Counted from the stretch's first letter, positions 36,577 to 46,601 are shown. The stretch: DNA of 64,000 nucleotides from an uncultured Oscillospiraceae bacterium (GCA_904397845.1 CAJFOX010000011.1:209118-273117); one strand, 5' to 3'. Notes: a model not told the origin generated them from the letters alone. Numbers and translations: made by a program.

Positions 36577-37278
36577 CTATTTTTCTTTCGTGATCTTAGA
36601 TTCGCTGTTTTGAATCAGATTCATCAAAGAAGAAGCGAACATCGGATAAGTCTGGTTGAGCGATTCAGAGGTAATGGCTAAAGACTCCACTTCTTTCAGC
36701 GGCTCCTGCCCCTCTAAAGCGTCACCGGAAGCAACTGCCGCCGCATTCGCCTCGGACACCGCCATGGCTGCAGCCGCATAATGGGAAGCTACCTGCTTCG
36801 GCACGGTAAATAACCCGTTTTGATTTTTGGGATTGGCCGAATAGACAATGCGGAATACCCGGTACACCGCCAGCATTAAAAAGGAAGAAACCTCCTGGAT
36901 TAGCGCTTTGTTTTTGCTTTTCTGGAGCAGGTCGAACAGAATGTTCATCGAATTGGCAATGAGTTTTTTATTTAAAACCGGCAAAATGCTGCCGTGCATC
37001 ACATTTTCTTTGCCCACCGCATCCGGCTCAGGAATATCTTCTACCGTCAGGGTCGTGCCGTTGCGGTCCGGAGAGCGGCCTAAAAGGTAGTCGCAGGAAA
37101 CGCCGTAATAATTTGCCGTCCGCACAAGGAAATCCAGTCCGCATTCCCGAATGCCTTTTTCATAATGGGAAAGTAAAGCCTGCGAGATTCCCAAATGACT
37201 CGCTGCCGTTTTTTGACTGATTCCTTTTTCTTTTCTCAGGAGCGTTAAGATCCTTGGAAAATCGGCGTTCATTCTCAT
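36577..37278 (-). CDS. XRE-family HTH regulator with uncharacterised C-terminal domain
   Basis: ILTLLRKEKGISQKTAASHLGISQALLSHYEKGIRECGLDFLVRTANYYGVSCDYLLG. Confidence 0.85.
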   Translation of the reverse strand: MRMNADFPRILTLLRKEKGISQKTAASHLGISQALLSHYEKGIRECGLDFLVRTANYYGVSCDYLLGRSPDRNGTTLTVEDIPEPDAVGKENVMHGSILPVLNKKLIANSMNILFDLLQKSKNKALIQEVSSFLMLAVYRVFRIVYSANPKNQNGLFTVPKQVASHYAAAAMAVSEANAAAVASGDALEGQEPLKEVESLAITSESLNQTYPMFASSLMNLIQNSESKITKEK

Positions 37279-37397
37279 TCCTCCGCTTAGGCTTTACATA
37301 TTGTAGATTATATTATAAAATACAAGGGTTGTAAAGTGGCATCTGTAAAATTTTTAGAAGATCCGTCGAAACTGGTCGAAAGGGGCTGCATTTTTCG

Positions 37398-38081
37398 TTG
37401 ATAACCTATAAAATCCATCTGATCCGGCATGGAAGGACTGCAGAATCGGCAGAAGGCCTCTATCTGGGGCGCACTGACCTGCCGTTGAGTGCCGCCGGAA
37501 AGCGGGAATTGCTGGACAAAGCCGCACAATTTACCTATCCGCCCGCTCAGATCGTATATACAGGCCCTCTGCAGCGCTGCGTGCAGACAGCCAAGCTTTT
37601 ATACCCCAACCGGATGGCTGTTCCCCTGGATGCATTTAACGAATGCGACTTTGGTTCTTTTACCGGCAAGTCCTTTGCACAATTAAAAGGGGTGTCCGCT
37701 TATCAAAAATGGATAGAAGGCGGTTTTGAGGCGGCTCCACCCGGCGGGGAAAGCGGCGTGGGACTTTTGTCCCGGGTGCTGGGAGGAGTGCAGCAAATCT
37801 TTTCCCGCATGATGGCCGAACACCTGACCGACATCGCCGTAGTGACCCATGGCGGCGTGATCATGTCCCTGCTGGCCGCCTGCGGTTTCCCCAAGCGGGA
37901 GATGCGTCAATGGGTCACGGACTTCGGCGGCGGGTTCACGATCTTATTAACGCCGCAAATGTGGATGCGGGACCGGGCGTTCGAAATCTACGCTGAAATT
38001 CCCTGGCGCGGCGTAGACAATAAATTTACCGACGACTTTGATATTCTGGACGGTACCTTTTATGAAGGGAACCGGCCCTGA
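37398..38081 (+). CDS. Histidine phosphatase (phosphoglycerate mutase-like) family
   Basis: KIHLIRHGRTAESAEGLYLGRTDLPLSAAGKREL, VVTHGGVIMSLL; TTG start. Confidence 0.88.
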   Translation: MITYKIHLIRHGRTAESAEGLYLGRTDLPLSAAGKRELLDKAAQFTYPPAQIVYTGPLQRCVQTAKLLYPNRMAVPLDAFNECDFGSFTGKSFAQLKGVSAYQKWIEGGFEAAPPGGESGVGLLSRVLGGVQQIFSRMMAEHLTDIAVVTHGGVIMSLLAACGFPKREMRQWVTDFGGGFTILLTPQMWMRDRAFEIYAEIPWRGVDNKFTDDFDILDGTFYEGNRP

Positions 38082-38132
38082 AAAGCAGTTTCTCTTTCCG
38101 TTTGGAAACTGTCCGCCAAAGGAGAATCCGAC

Positions 38133-39188
38133 ATGAAAATTTGTATTCTTTCCGCCCCAGGCATTGCCGATGTGATGGTAAAACATGCCAAAACAGTTTT
38201 GGAAGCTGTTTGCAAAAGCAGCTATCTGTCTTTGGAGTTCTGTCATGGACAGCCGGAGGAATCTGAGCTGCAAAGCGGCGTTCCCTCCCGGGAAACCATT
38301 GATTTGTGCCGCACCTCAGACGCGGTGCTGTTCTGTTTGCAGCAAACCGGCGTTTATACCCGCGGTTATCTGGATATTCTCCGTTCCAAATTGGGGCTTT
38401 TCGGCTCCATGCGTTCCGTTCGCATCTTCCCGGCGCTGGCTCCCTGCGCCGTCGTGAAGGATTCCGTTGCTGCCGGCATGGACTGCCTGATTGTGCAGGA
38501 GACATGGTCGGACGGTATGCTGCCGGAACAGGGGGAAAAAGTCATTGACGGCGATTTGTGTGGATATGACGTGTTGCTGGCCAATAGCCAGACAGCACAG
38601 CTGACTGCTCGTGCAGCATTCCGTGCCGCTGCCCAACGCAGCAAGAAGATCGTTTTTACCGACCTGTGTGATAAAATGACCTCTGCTGCCCTTCGCCGCA
38701 GAGTTACTAATCTGGCTGCATCCGAATTTCCGGAAATTGCGCTTTCCCACCTGCCAGCGGCAGAGGCTGCAGCAAGGTTGATCCGCAGCCCCGGCTCGAT
38801 GGATGTGTTGCTGACCGATCCTCTGTTCGGCGATCTTCTGTTTGCTCAGGGCATTGCCATGACCGGCACGCCCAACTTGCAGTGCGCCGCATACTTTGGC
38901 TACGGAAAGCAGGGGGTCTTTTATAATGCCTGCGCGCTTCCTGAATCTGATGACAAAGAAGATGCAGTTTGTCCTGTGGCAGTAATTTTATCCACGGCGA
39001 TGGCCCTGCGGCACAGCATGGGCCTGGAATGGGAAGCCCGCTGTATCGAAAAGGCTGTGGCAAAAGTGCTTTCGCTGGGCCGGACCGCCGACCTTCACCA
39101 GCCTTCCCTTCCAACCGTTTCCTCTTCTGTATTTACCGCATATATTGCGCAAACTGCGGCAGAATATATATCATCATCTGCCGAATAA
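38133..39188 (+). CDS. Isocitrate/isopropylmalate dehydrogenase-fold protein, catalytic residues diverged
   Basis: VLLTDPLFGDLLFAQGIAMTG and VAVILSTAMALRHSMGLEWEARCIEKAVAKVL align with LeuB/Icd motifs; GDGIGPE and YEPIHGSAPD motifs absent. Confidence 0.65.
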   Translation: MKICILSAPGIADVMVKHAKTVLEAVCKSSYLSLEFCHGQPEESELQSGVPSRETIDLCRTSDAVLFCLQQTGVYTRGYLDILRSKLGLFGSMRSVRIFPALAPCAVVKDSVAAGMDCLIVQETWSDGMLPEQGEKVIDGDLCGYDVLLANSQTAQLTARAAFRAAAQRSKKIVFTDLCDKMTSAALRRRVTNLAASEFPEIALSHLPAAEAAARLIRSPGSMDVLLTDPLFGDLLFAQGIAMTGTPNLQCAAYFGYGKQGVFYNACALPESDDKEDAVCPVAVILSTAMALRHSMGLEWEARCIEKAVAKVLSLGRTADLHQPSLPTVSSSVFTAYIAQTAAEYISSSAE

Positions 39189-39212
39189 AGCCCTTTCCGC
39201 CTTATCGGCAAA

Positions 39213-40100
39213 ATGTCGGAGGCGCTTATGGAATTTTCCATCCAAAAAGTAAAGCGATGCGGTAAATCCGTCCTGTGCCCACACCGGCGCGAGGCGGCCC
39301 GCGTCGTTTTTTTTACCGTTTTTCTTCCTTTTCTGCTTCTGCTGCTTTGGGGAATCTTTTTGTATCATTCTCCACGCTTTTTTTCGGTCAAACTGATGGG
39401 GCAAACGGTTTTTGTTTCTGTATTCGCCGTGGGAACTGCCGCAGCGGCCATCTTTTTCCTCTTTTTTTACCTTCCTCTCTGGCTGGGTGCAAAATACTGG
39501 TATTTGGAAATCTGCCGTCCGGGCAAGCTGCGCGTCCCGTCTGTTTTTTATTATTTTTCCTCTTTCCGCCTTTACGGCAAGGCGGTTTTTACCGGATTTC
39601 AACTCGTTTTCTGCCGGGCTGTTCTTATTCTGCTGGGACTGCTGCCATCCGGCATTGCCGCAGTTGTCTCAGCTGTCATTTATCGCCAATCCACCAATGA
39701 TCTTGGCAGGTCTCTGTCCCTTTTATGCCTGATCGCAAGTACCGGCCTGCTGTTATGTGGAATGGCAGGAGCAAAGTATGCCGGCCGCCGGTATTTCTGG
39801 GTTCCCTGGCTGCTGGCGGCGGACCCCTCCATGACATCGCGTCGCCTTTTTGAAGGATCTGTGCGGCTTTGCCATGAAAAAAGGGCAGTTTGGGAAGGCG
39901 TTTATCGGCGCTTATGGGGAAAACGGCTGCTGTCTTTCGGAATCCTCCCATCTTTTTGGGCGCTGCCGATTGTGAATTGCACATTGGCTTTATGGTTATC
40001 CGGACAGCTCCCGATTTATGAAAAAAACAACTTTCCTGCCCCCTTTCGGCAGCGTAAGATTAGACATCTTCCCGTCAGGAAAAAATTTTTCCCGGCATAG
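39213..40100 (+). CDS. Hypothetical multi-pass membrane protein
   Basis: Several hydrophobic segments; 24 bp downstream of the LeuB-like gene. Confidence 0.6.
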   Translation: MSEALMEFSIQKVKRCGKSVLCPHRREAARVVFFTVFLPFLLLLLWGIFLYHSPRFFSVKLMGQTVFVSVFAVGTAAAAIFFLFFYLPLWLGAKYWYLEICRPGKLRVPSVFYYFSSFRLYGKAVFTGFQLVFCRAVLILLGLLPSGIAAVVSAVIYRQSTNDLGRSLSLLCLIASTGLLLCGMAGAKYAGRRYFWVPWLLAADPSMTSRRLFEGSVRLCHEKRAVWEGVYRRLWGKRLLSFGILPSFWALPIVNCTLALWLSGQLPIYEKNNFPAPFRQRKIRHLPVRKKFFPA

Positions 40101-40276
40101 TGGAAATATTTCCCCTTTTTAGAAATGCAACATGCTCTGCGCAGGTTATAAAAAATGGATCTGCCGCTAATTTTCGACAAAAATTTTAGATTTATTCACA
40201 TTCTTTTTTTCTTCTGCTTTATTTTACCCTTTATAATAGAAAAGGATTTGTTCGTATGCGAGAAGAAAAATTTTTC

Positions 40277-40305
40277 TTGCACTTTTTTCGGTAAAAGAGT
40301 ATAAT
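40277..40305 (+). promoter_or_regulatory. Promoter of LCP gene (TTGCAC-N17-TATAAT)
   Basis: -35 at 40277-40282, -10 at 40300-40305. Confidence 0.65.
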
Positions 40306-40418
40306 GCAGCAGTCAAAAAATGAAGAAAATCACTCTGCCAATCCAATCGGCATTGGACGGGATGCCGTTTGGGACAAAGGGATTCCTTTGTATGGCATAG
40401 CAAAAAGGATGGTTTGGG

Positions 40419-41405
40419 ATGTCAAAAAAAAATTTTAAACCGAATAATGGCCGAAGTGCAAAAAAGACGATTATTGTCGTCTGTTCCGTGTTGCTGGGCG
40501 TTACTCTATGCGTATTGGGCACCGCCGCCTTGTATATTAACCATATGCTGGATAAAATCGATTACGAGAATACGCCTGGCCAGGAAGACGGCCAGTCTGT
40601 AGTAGAAATCTATGACGACCAGAATCTGTGGAACGACGACGTTCTCAACGTTCTTCTGCTTGGAACCGACGAACGTTCAGAAGAATACAGCGACAATGCC
40701 CGTTCCGACTGCATGATGATTCTTTCCCTGAATCGGAAAACGCACAAAATACGCTTAACCAGCCTGGAGCGGGGAATCGGTGTTCCTATTGAAGGGCAGG
40801 AGGATGACTGGCTGACTCATACTTTCGCTTATGGCGGAGCGGCGTTGACTCTTAAAACGATTCAGGAATGCTTTGATTTGGATGTAGACCGGTATGTACG
40901 GGTTAACTTCAATGCCTTTGAACAGATTATCGACGCGATTGGAGGCGTGGATATCGAACTGACCGCGTTGGAGGCGCAGGGGCTGAATGGCGAAATTTAT
41001 ACCAACGCCATTACCAGGAACGAGGTACATGAAGGCTGGAATCATCTGGACGGCTATGACGCGCTGCAATATGCCCGTCAGCGTTTTATCGACAGCGACT
41101 GGCAGCGAATCGAACGGCAACGCAACGTAATATCCGCCGCGTTTGAAAAGGTTAAAACCATGAGTGTATTCGAATGGAACAATCTTCTGGATACAGCGCT
41201 GCCGCTGGTAAAAACAAACTTTACCAAGTCGGAGATTACTTCTCTGCTAATGGATGCGCCCGGCTTTACCAACAGCGAAATCGAGCAGATGACCATTCCT
41301 GCAGATGGCACTTATGGCAGCAAAACCACTTCCGACGGACGTAGCCTGCTGGACCTGGACTGGGAAACCAATATTCAAATCCTCAAAAACTTCATTTATT
41401 CATAA
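40419..41405 (+). CDS. LytR-CpsA-Psr (LCP) family cell-wall ligase/regulator
   Basis: TM segment then VLLLGTDERSEEYSDNARSDCMMILSLNRKTHKIRLTSLERGIGVPI, INAFEQIIDAIGGVDIEL-like, YARQRFIDSDWQRIERQR. Confidence 0.93.
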   Translation: MSKKNFKPNNGRSAKKTIIVVCSVLLGVTLCVLGTAALYINHMLDKIDYENTPGQEDGQSVVEIYDDQNLWNDDVLNVLLLGTDERSEEYSDNARSDCMMILSLNRKTHKIRLTSLERGIGVPIEGQEDDWLTHTFAYGGAALTLKTIQECFDLDVDRYVRVNFNAFEQIIDAIGGVDIELTALEAQGLNGEIYTNAITRNEVHEGWNHLDGYDALQYARQRFIDSDWQRIERQRNVISAAFEKVKTMSVFEWNNLLDTALPLVKTNFTKSEITSLLMDAPGFTNSEIEQMTIPADGTYGSKTTSDGRSLLDLDWETNIQILKNFIYS

Positions 41406-41477
41406 CTTTGTGCGTGGCAAATCGAATCGGAACCGGCTTTTTGTTTTTGATTTTTCCATTTGCTGCGGACCATAACC

Positions 41478-41511
41478 AGAGCCCGGCTATCTGTCTGGAT
41501 AGCCGGGCTCT
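41478..41511 (+). terminator. Terminator after LCP gene
   Basis: AGAGCCCGGCTAT-CTGTCTGG-ATAGCCGGGCTCT. Confidence 0.8.
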
Positions 41512-41531
41512 TATTTTGCGCTGTCCCCATA

Positions 41532-42296
41532 TCAGCTCAGTGATACGATTTCTTCCCGTGGAATGAGTGTGATCTGCATATTCTCCTCGTATCCGAGATC
41601 GGCTGGAGAGAAGGGAAGCATCTCTTCCGTTTGGCTGTTATAGAGATAACCGATATATTGATTGGGATGATCCGCCGGAAGGAAGTCAGCACCGTATGTC
41701 TCTATCGCCTTTGTAAAATCCGGATTGGGGTACAAAATCATGGTTTGAACGTTCGTAATGGGATAGAAAAAGAATTCCTGGTCGGATGTAAAAATGGGAT
41801 CCAGCTGACCTGAATGGATAAAAAGCCGATACAGGGTTTTATCATAGACGAAATAAATCACGGTTCTGTCAAAGAAATAGGCGTCGTCCATCGGCCAGCG
41901 GTTGCGGTAAATTTCGACCGGTCCCTCTAGCGTTCGGATCAAAAAGGAACAGTGATTCCCTCCCCATTCCAGGCTGCCGGTCCCCATACCTGATAAGCTT
42001 TCTATGTACCTTTCCTTGGAGAAATATTCCTCATAGTCCTTATCGCCGGATCCATATCCGCTTACGATAAACCGGTACACAGTCGATTCATCTCCCTCAA
42101 TTAGGAGGTGCTCCGGATCCTTTTGCTCTTCCGGTTCAGAATCCTGCTGATCATCAGGCCAGGAGGATACAGTTTCGCCGGGCACAGATGAGACGTTTTC
42201 TTCCTGCTCGGACAATCCAGCAGATTCTCCTCCGGCACATCCTGCCAAAAAAAGGATCAGAAAAACAAACAGATAATAGAACGCGGCTTTTCTCAT
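41532..42296 (-). CDS. Hypothetical lipoprotein
   Basis: MRKAAFYYLFVFLILFLAGCAGGES lipobox (LAGC), acidic linker, unknown globular domain. Confidence 0.7.
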   Translation of the reverse strand: MRKAAFYYLFVFLILFLAGCAGGESAGLSEQEENVSSVPGETVSSWPDDQQDSEPEEQKDPEHLLIEGDESTVYRFIVSGYGSGDKDYEEYFSKERYIESLSGMGTGSLEWGGNHCSFLIRTLEGPVEIYRNRWPMDDAYFFDRTVIYFVYDKTLYRLFIHSGQLDPIFTSDQEFFFYPITNVQTMILYPNPDFTKAIETYGADFLPADHPNQYIGYLYNSQTEEMLPFSPADLGYEENMQITLIPREEIVSLS

Positions 42297-42302
42297 TTCC
42301 CG

Positions 42303-42746
42303 TCAACTCCTTGGATCCTGAACATGTTGTACGACCTTATAGCGGTCAAAAAAATCTGATTTGGAAAATCTTGTAACGGCAACCGTTCCATTGCTGGGCC
42401 AATTCGCATGATAAACTTCAATATACCCGCTATATACTTTTGTTATGATCATTGACATGACCGCCTCCATCGACCAGCCAAATATAACGATCCGGATCAT
42501 CGATCCGCTCGCTTCTTTATTGACAAGCGGCGTAAAGGCGTTAATCATCATATTCAAATACTGCTTTGATTTTGTCACTGTATCAAAATAGAAACCACGC
42601 TCATTTTTACAAGATTCGTCATAGGAAAGCGTTTTATCTTCCGGTATGGATTTTTCCGCCTTTGGGTTTTCTCCATCCCCATTATATATTAACTTTTTGG
42701 GAATGTAAACAGAAATTGGGATAAATCCTTTTTGCTGCCGGCCCAA
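42303..42746 (-). CDS. Hypothetical protein, possibly truncated or frameshifted at N-terminus
   Basis: TTG start with poor SD; in-frame stop 4 codons upstream. Confidence 0.4.
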   Translation of the reverse strand: MGRQQKGFIPISVYIPKKLIYNGDGENPKAEKSIPEDKTLSYDESCKNERGFYFDTVTKSKQYLNMMINAFTPLVNKEASGSMIRIVIFGWSMEAVMSMIITKVYSGYIEVYHANWPSNGTVAVTRFSKSDFFDRYKVVQHVQDPRS

Positions 42747-42796
42747 AAAGCAGGATCATCCGCTTCCTTTTCCAGAACCACCGGATAAAATCAAAC

Positions 42797-42830
42797 AAAA
42801 AGCTGCCTTGCGTAATACAAGGCAGCTTTT
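42797..42830 (-). terminator. Terminator downstream of thiN operon
   Basis: AAAAAGCTGCCTTG-CGTAATA-CAAGGCAGCTTTT; minus-strand T tail. Confidence 0.75.
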
Positions 42831-42983
42831 GTCAGTTTTCGTCCCGTTTTATATGAAAAAACAGGCGCAGCAATGGTGAAAGGATTCTGGGGCATTTCAT
42901 GACGACGACTTTCATTCTTACCGCCCTTTCAAATGGGATTTGCTTCATTATATACAATGGCAACCAGGTTGGTGAAAGCAGAT

Positions 42984-43619
42984 TTACCTCCGCCTGTCCT
43001 TGGAAAGGACGACGACCAGGGTTCCCTTTTCCACTGCGATCTGTGCGGTTTCTGCCAGGATCTCATTGCTCAGCCCCAGCGTCGTCCAGTTTGTCAGCCG
43101 CGCCTTCTGTAGCGGGTATTTTACCCCCGTCAGCGTAACTCCCTCACAGCAGGGCGTATAGGAAAAAACGGAAAGATAATAGCCCTCCATCCGCGGCATA
43201 GAAACAGATCCGTCCCGCAGCATGGTAATCATGTTGTCCCGGTCGGCGATCATAACAAAAACGCCCTGCTCCAGCCCGTAGGCAACCGTTTGCAGGTTCG
43301 CCAGCGTATGGTCAAAGCGCCCGCCGGTGGCGCCCAGCAGCACAAAATCTTCGTAGCCGCGGGCAATCCCCTCTTTCACCGCCAGCATCATGTCCGAATC
43401 ATCTTTTTCCGGACGGCAGGTCAGCGCGGGGATTCCTTTGGGAAAACCCTCAACAAAGGAATCCTGGTCTCCTATCAACAAATCCGGATGGATCCCCGCC
43501 CGCTGCGCATGGTACAGGCCTCCATCCGCGCAGATAATATAATCATTTTCATGCCAAGGAAAATTTTCCAAAAAATTTGAATCCAGCTCACCGGCTCCAA
43601 CAATCACACAGCGCGCCAT
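42984..43619 (-). CDS. thiN: Thiamine diphosphokinase
   Basis: DYIICADGGLYHAQRAGIHPDLLIGDQDSF, GATGGRFDHTLANLQ. Confidence 0.92.
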   Translation of the reverse strand: MARCVIVGAGELDSNFLENFPWHENDYIICADGGLYHAQRAGIHPDLLIGDQDSFVEGFPKGIPALTCRPEKDDSDMMLAVKEGIARGYEDFVLLGATGGRFDHTLANLQTVAYGLEQGVFVMIADRDNMITMLRDGSVSMPRMEGYYLSVFSYTPCCEGVTLTGVKYPLQKARLTNWTTLGLSNEILAETAQIAVEKGTLVVVLSKDRRR

Positions 43620-43631
43620 AAAACCATCCCT

Positions 43632-44567
43632 TCATTTTTTCTGTAATTCCCATTCCCTGATGTTTTTTGCCGCCTCATATAAGGTGCAGTAGCTGGCATG
43701 GCGGGAAGGGGAAATTTCGCCTTTTTCCAATGCTGCCAACAACGCGCAACCGCTTTCTTTGGTGTGCGAGCATCCGGTAAACCGGCATTGATTCCAATAA
43801 GGTTCAAATTCACGGAAACAGTACTGCAGCTGATCTTTTAAAATCACCTCGTAACGCTCCAAATCCAGAGAAGAAAAGCCAGGGGTATCCGCGATATAGC
43901 CTCCATTCGAAACGGGATACAGCTGGATGTGCCGGGTCGTATGGCGGCCACGCCCAAGTTTTTGGCTGATTTGTGCTGTAGACAAGTCCAGCCGGCTGTC
44001 AAGCCGGTTTAAAAGGCTGGATTTTCCCACTCCGGAATTACCGCAGAAGGCGCTGATCTTCCCTTCCATCGCCCGGCGCAGCGGTTCCAGATCACTGTCA
44101 GAATCCAAACCGGTACAAAAAACTTGAAATCCCGCTTTTTGATAAAGCGAGGCAAGGGATTCCCATTCCCCCAAATCGGTCTTTGTAACGATTAACAACG
44201 GTTCGATCTTTTTGTATTCCGCAATCGCGATCAGCTTGTCCAGCACCAGCAAATTGGGCTGCGGATCCGCCACTGAAACGACCAGAAACAACTGATCCAA
44301 GTTGGCCAGCGGAGGGCGTATCAGGCTGTTTTTCCGGTTCAGGATTTGGGTTATATACCCCTTCTCTCCGGCACTTTCTTCGATTTCTACCCAATCCCCC
44401 ACCAATGGAGAGACCCCGTTTTTACGAAACAGCCCCCGGGCACGGCACTCATACAGTACCGCGCCCGAAAGCACATAATAAAACCCCCCTGTTGCCTTTA
44501 AAATCCTGCCCTGCAAACCTGTTTCCTCCCAGCTGAAACGCGCTCTTTGATCAAAGGGCTTCCCCAT
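43632..44567 (-). CDS. rsgA: Ribosome small subunit-dependent GTPase A
   Basis: FCGNSGVGKSSLLNRLD, GRGRHTTRHIQLYPVSNGGYIADTPGFSSLDL, C-terminal Zn site CRFTGCSHTKESGC. Confidence 0.95.
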   Translation of the reverse strand: MGKPFDQRARFSWEETGLQGRILKATGGFYYVLSGAVLYECRARGLFRKNGVSPLVGDWVEIEESAGEKGYITQILNRKNSLIRPPLANLDQLFLVVSVADPQPNLLVLDKLIAIAEYKKIEPLLIVTKTDLGEWESLASLYQKAGFQVFCTGLDSDSDLEPLRRAMEGKISAFCGNSGVGKSSLLNRLDSRLDLSTAQISQKLGRGRHTTRHIQLYPVSNGGYIADTPGFSSLDLERYEVILKDQLQYCFREFEPYWNQCRFTGCSHTKESGCALLAALEKGEISPSRHASYCTLYEAAKNIREWELQKK

Positions 44568-44583
44568 TGGGAAGCCCTTTCAC

Positions 44584-46566
44584 TTACTGAAAATCCTGTG
44601 AATAGTCAGAATCGATTTCATGAATGCCTTCGTCAAAATCTACGATATATTCCATATAAATTTCGTCGTCAATATAAATTTTTACCCGGCCAATTCCTTC
44701 TCCGGAGAAAGACGGCCTCCAGGAAGTCGTATTCTTGGGGTTGATCGTCTCCCGCCGAACCTCCATATCGTCCAGATAAGCGGATACCGTCACATCGCGG
44801 TCGATGGAAGACGGCATAGGCACCGTGATCGTCAGGCGATTGATCACCGAATCCCCTTGGCTGACCGTCAGATTCACAAAGGATCCGGTAGCCACCATAT
44901 TGCCGTCGCCGGGATCCTGAGACAAGACAGTGCCATAAGGCTCGTCGCTGGTTTCATCCAGATTCACCGTACCAACCTTCAGTCCATAGCTTTCCAAAAT
45001 CCTTTTGGCGTCATCCACATTGATCCCAGTTACATCCGGCACCTGCTTCATCACTGTCTGAGCGCCCAGGCTGACATAAACGGTCACCGTTGTTCCCGCC
45101 TTTACCTCGCTGCCCTTCGTCGGTTCTGTCCTGATGACATAGCCGCTGGCAATCGACGGATGATTCATGCGGGACTCGGTATATTCCAGCCCCAGGTTCT
45201 TCAGCTCCGCATAGACCTGCGTCGCCTCCTGATTGGAGAAATCCGGGATGGTGATCTTCTGCGCGCCGCTGGAGACCTTAATTTTCACCTCTGAACCCTT
45301 TTTTACGGTTTTGGGGTATTTGGGCTTCTGCTCGCAGATTACGCCTTTTTCATACTCATCACTGTATACCGTTTCCTCCACGACAATGTTAAAATCAGAA
45401 TATTTACTGGAGTTCAGCACGCTTTCGTACTGAATTCCTACAAAGTTCGGCAATTCCACTTCATCTACCGAAACAAAGGGATTATTAAAATAAAACATCA
45501 GAAAAATAAACAGGCAGGTAACCAGCACAAATGCCGCGGAAATCCCCCCCAGCATAGCCAGGTACGGCGTTTTCACCACAACTTCTACATCTGCCGGCGC
45601 ATCCTCCGAAACAGTCTTGTTTTTTCTGTTTGTTTTTTTTGTGCCGCCTGCTTTCGCATTGGTTTGCGCATGCTTTTTTTCCGCGAGCTGCGCTTCTTCC
45701 TCTTCTGCGGAAAGATACTTATAGGCAAATGCAATAGACGGGTTGCGTTTAAATTCATCAATATCCCGCAGCATTTCTGCCGCGGACTGATAGCGCTTTG
45801 CCGGATCCTTCTGCATGGCTTTCATGGTAATCTGCTCCAGACCTTCCGGGATCGAAGGGTTTAATTCCCTCGGCCGCTTTGGTTTGGACTGGATTTGCTG
45901 AATCGCCACCGAGACTGCGGAGTCCGCCGTAAACGGCAGCTTACCCGTCAACATTTCAAACAGCATCACGCCTACCGAATACAGGTCGGTCTTTTCATCC
46001 GTTTTCTCTCCCCTGGCCTGCTCGGGGCTGATATAATGCACCGAACCGATTGCTTTGTCCGTAATTGTCGCCATCTGGCTGCGCGCAAAACGGGCGATGC
46101 CGAAATCCATCACCTTAATAGTGCCGTCCTGCAGAAGCATAATGTTCTGGGGCTTAATGTCCCGATGGACGATCCCTTTGTCGTGGGCGTGCTGCAGCGC
46201 ACGCAGGATCTGTACAGTAAAATGCACCGCTTCTTTCCAGCGGATAATTTTCTGCTGGTCAATATAGTCTTTTAAAGTTATGCCGTCGATATACTCCATC
46301 ACAATCGACTGCATTTTATCCGAAAAGCTGACATCGTATACTTTTACAATATTGGGATGGTTCAGCGCCGCGATTGCCTTGGATTCGTTTTTGAACCGGC
46401 GCACAAACTCTTCATTGGAAGCGTATTCCTCCCGCAGAATTTTGACCGCCACCAGACGCTCGTCGATCACATCCCGGGCCTTATATACATTCGCCATGCC
46501 TCCAACACCGATGAGCTGCAAAATTTCATATCGCCCATCCAGTTTTTTGCCTATCAAATTATCCAT
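44584..46566 (-). CDS. prkC: PASTA-domain Ser/Thr protein kinase
   Basis: LDGRYEILQLIGVGGMANVYKARD, HRDIKPQNIMLLQDG, single TM, PASTA repeats. Confidence 0.95.
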   Translation of the reverse strand: MDNLIGKKLDGRYEILQLIGVGGMANVYKARDVIDERLVAVKILREEYASNEEFVRRFKNESKAIAALNHPNIVKVYDVSFSDKMQSIVMEYIDGITLKDYIDQQKIIRWKEAVHFTVQILRALQHAHDKGIVHRDIKPQNIMLLQDGTIKVMDFGIARFARSQMATITDKAIGSVHYISPEQARGEKTDEKTDLYSVGVMLFEMLTGKLPFTADSAVSVAIQQIQSKPKRPRELNPSIPEGLEQITMKAMQKDPAKRYQSAAEMLRDIDEFKRNPSIAFAYKYLSAEEEEAQLAEKKHAQTNAKAGGTKKTNRKNKTVSEDAPADVEVVVKTPYLAMLGGISAAFVLVTCLFIFLMFYFNNPFVSVDEVELPNFVGIQYESVLNSSKYSDFNIVVEETVYSDEYEKGVICEQKPKYPKTVKKGSEVKIKVSSGAQKITIPDFSNQEATQVYAELKNLGLEYTESRMNHPSIASGYVIRTEPTKGSEVKAGTTVTVYVSLGAQTVMKQVPDVTGINVDDAKRILESYGLKVGTVNLDETSDEPYGTVLSQDPGDGNMVATGSFVNLTVSQGDSVINRLTITVPMPSSIDRDVTVSAYLDDMEVRRETINPKNTTSWRPSFSGEGIGRVKIYIDDEIYMEYIVDFDEGIHEIDSDYSQDFQ

Positions 46567-46601
46567 CGTCTGCCTCCTGGTCTTGCAGTATTGGGCAAGA
46601 T

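Noticed and set aside
43620-44600. TPP riboswitch for thiN
   Set aside because: thiN is internal to an operon with rsgA; no CUGAGA...thi-box pattern seen.
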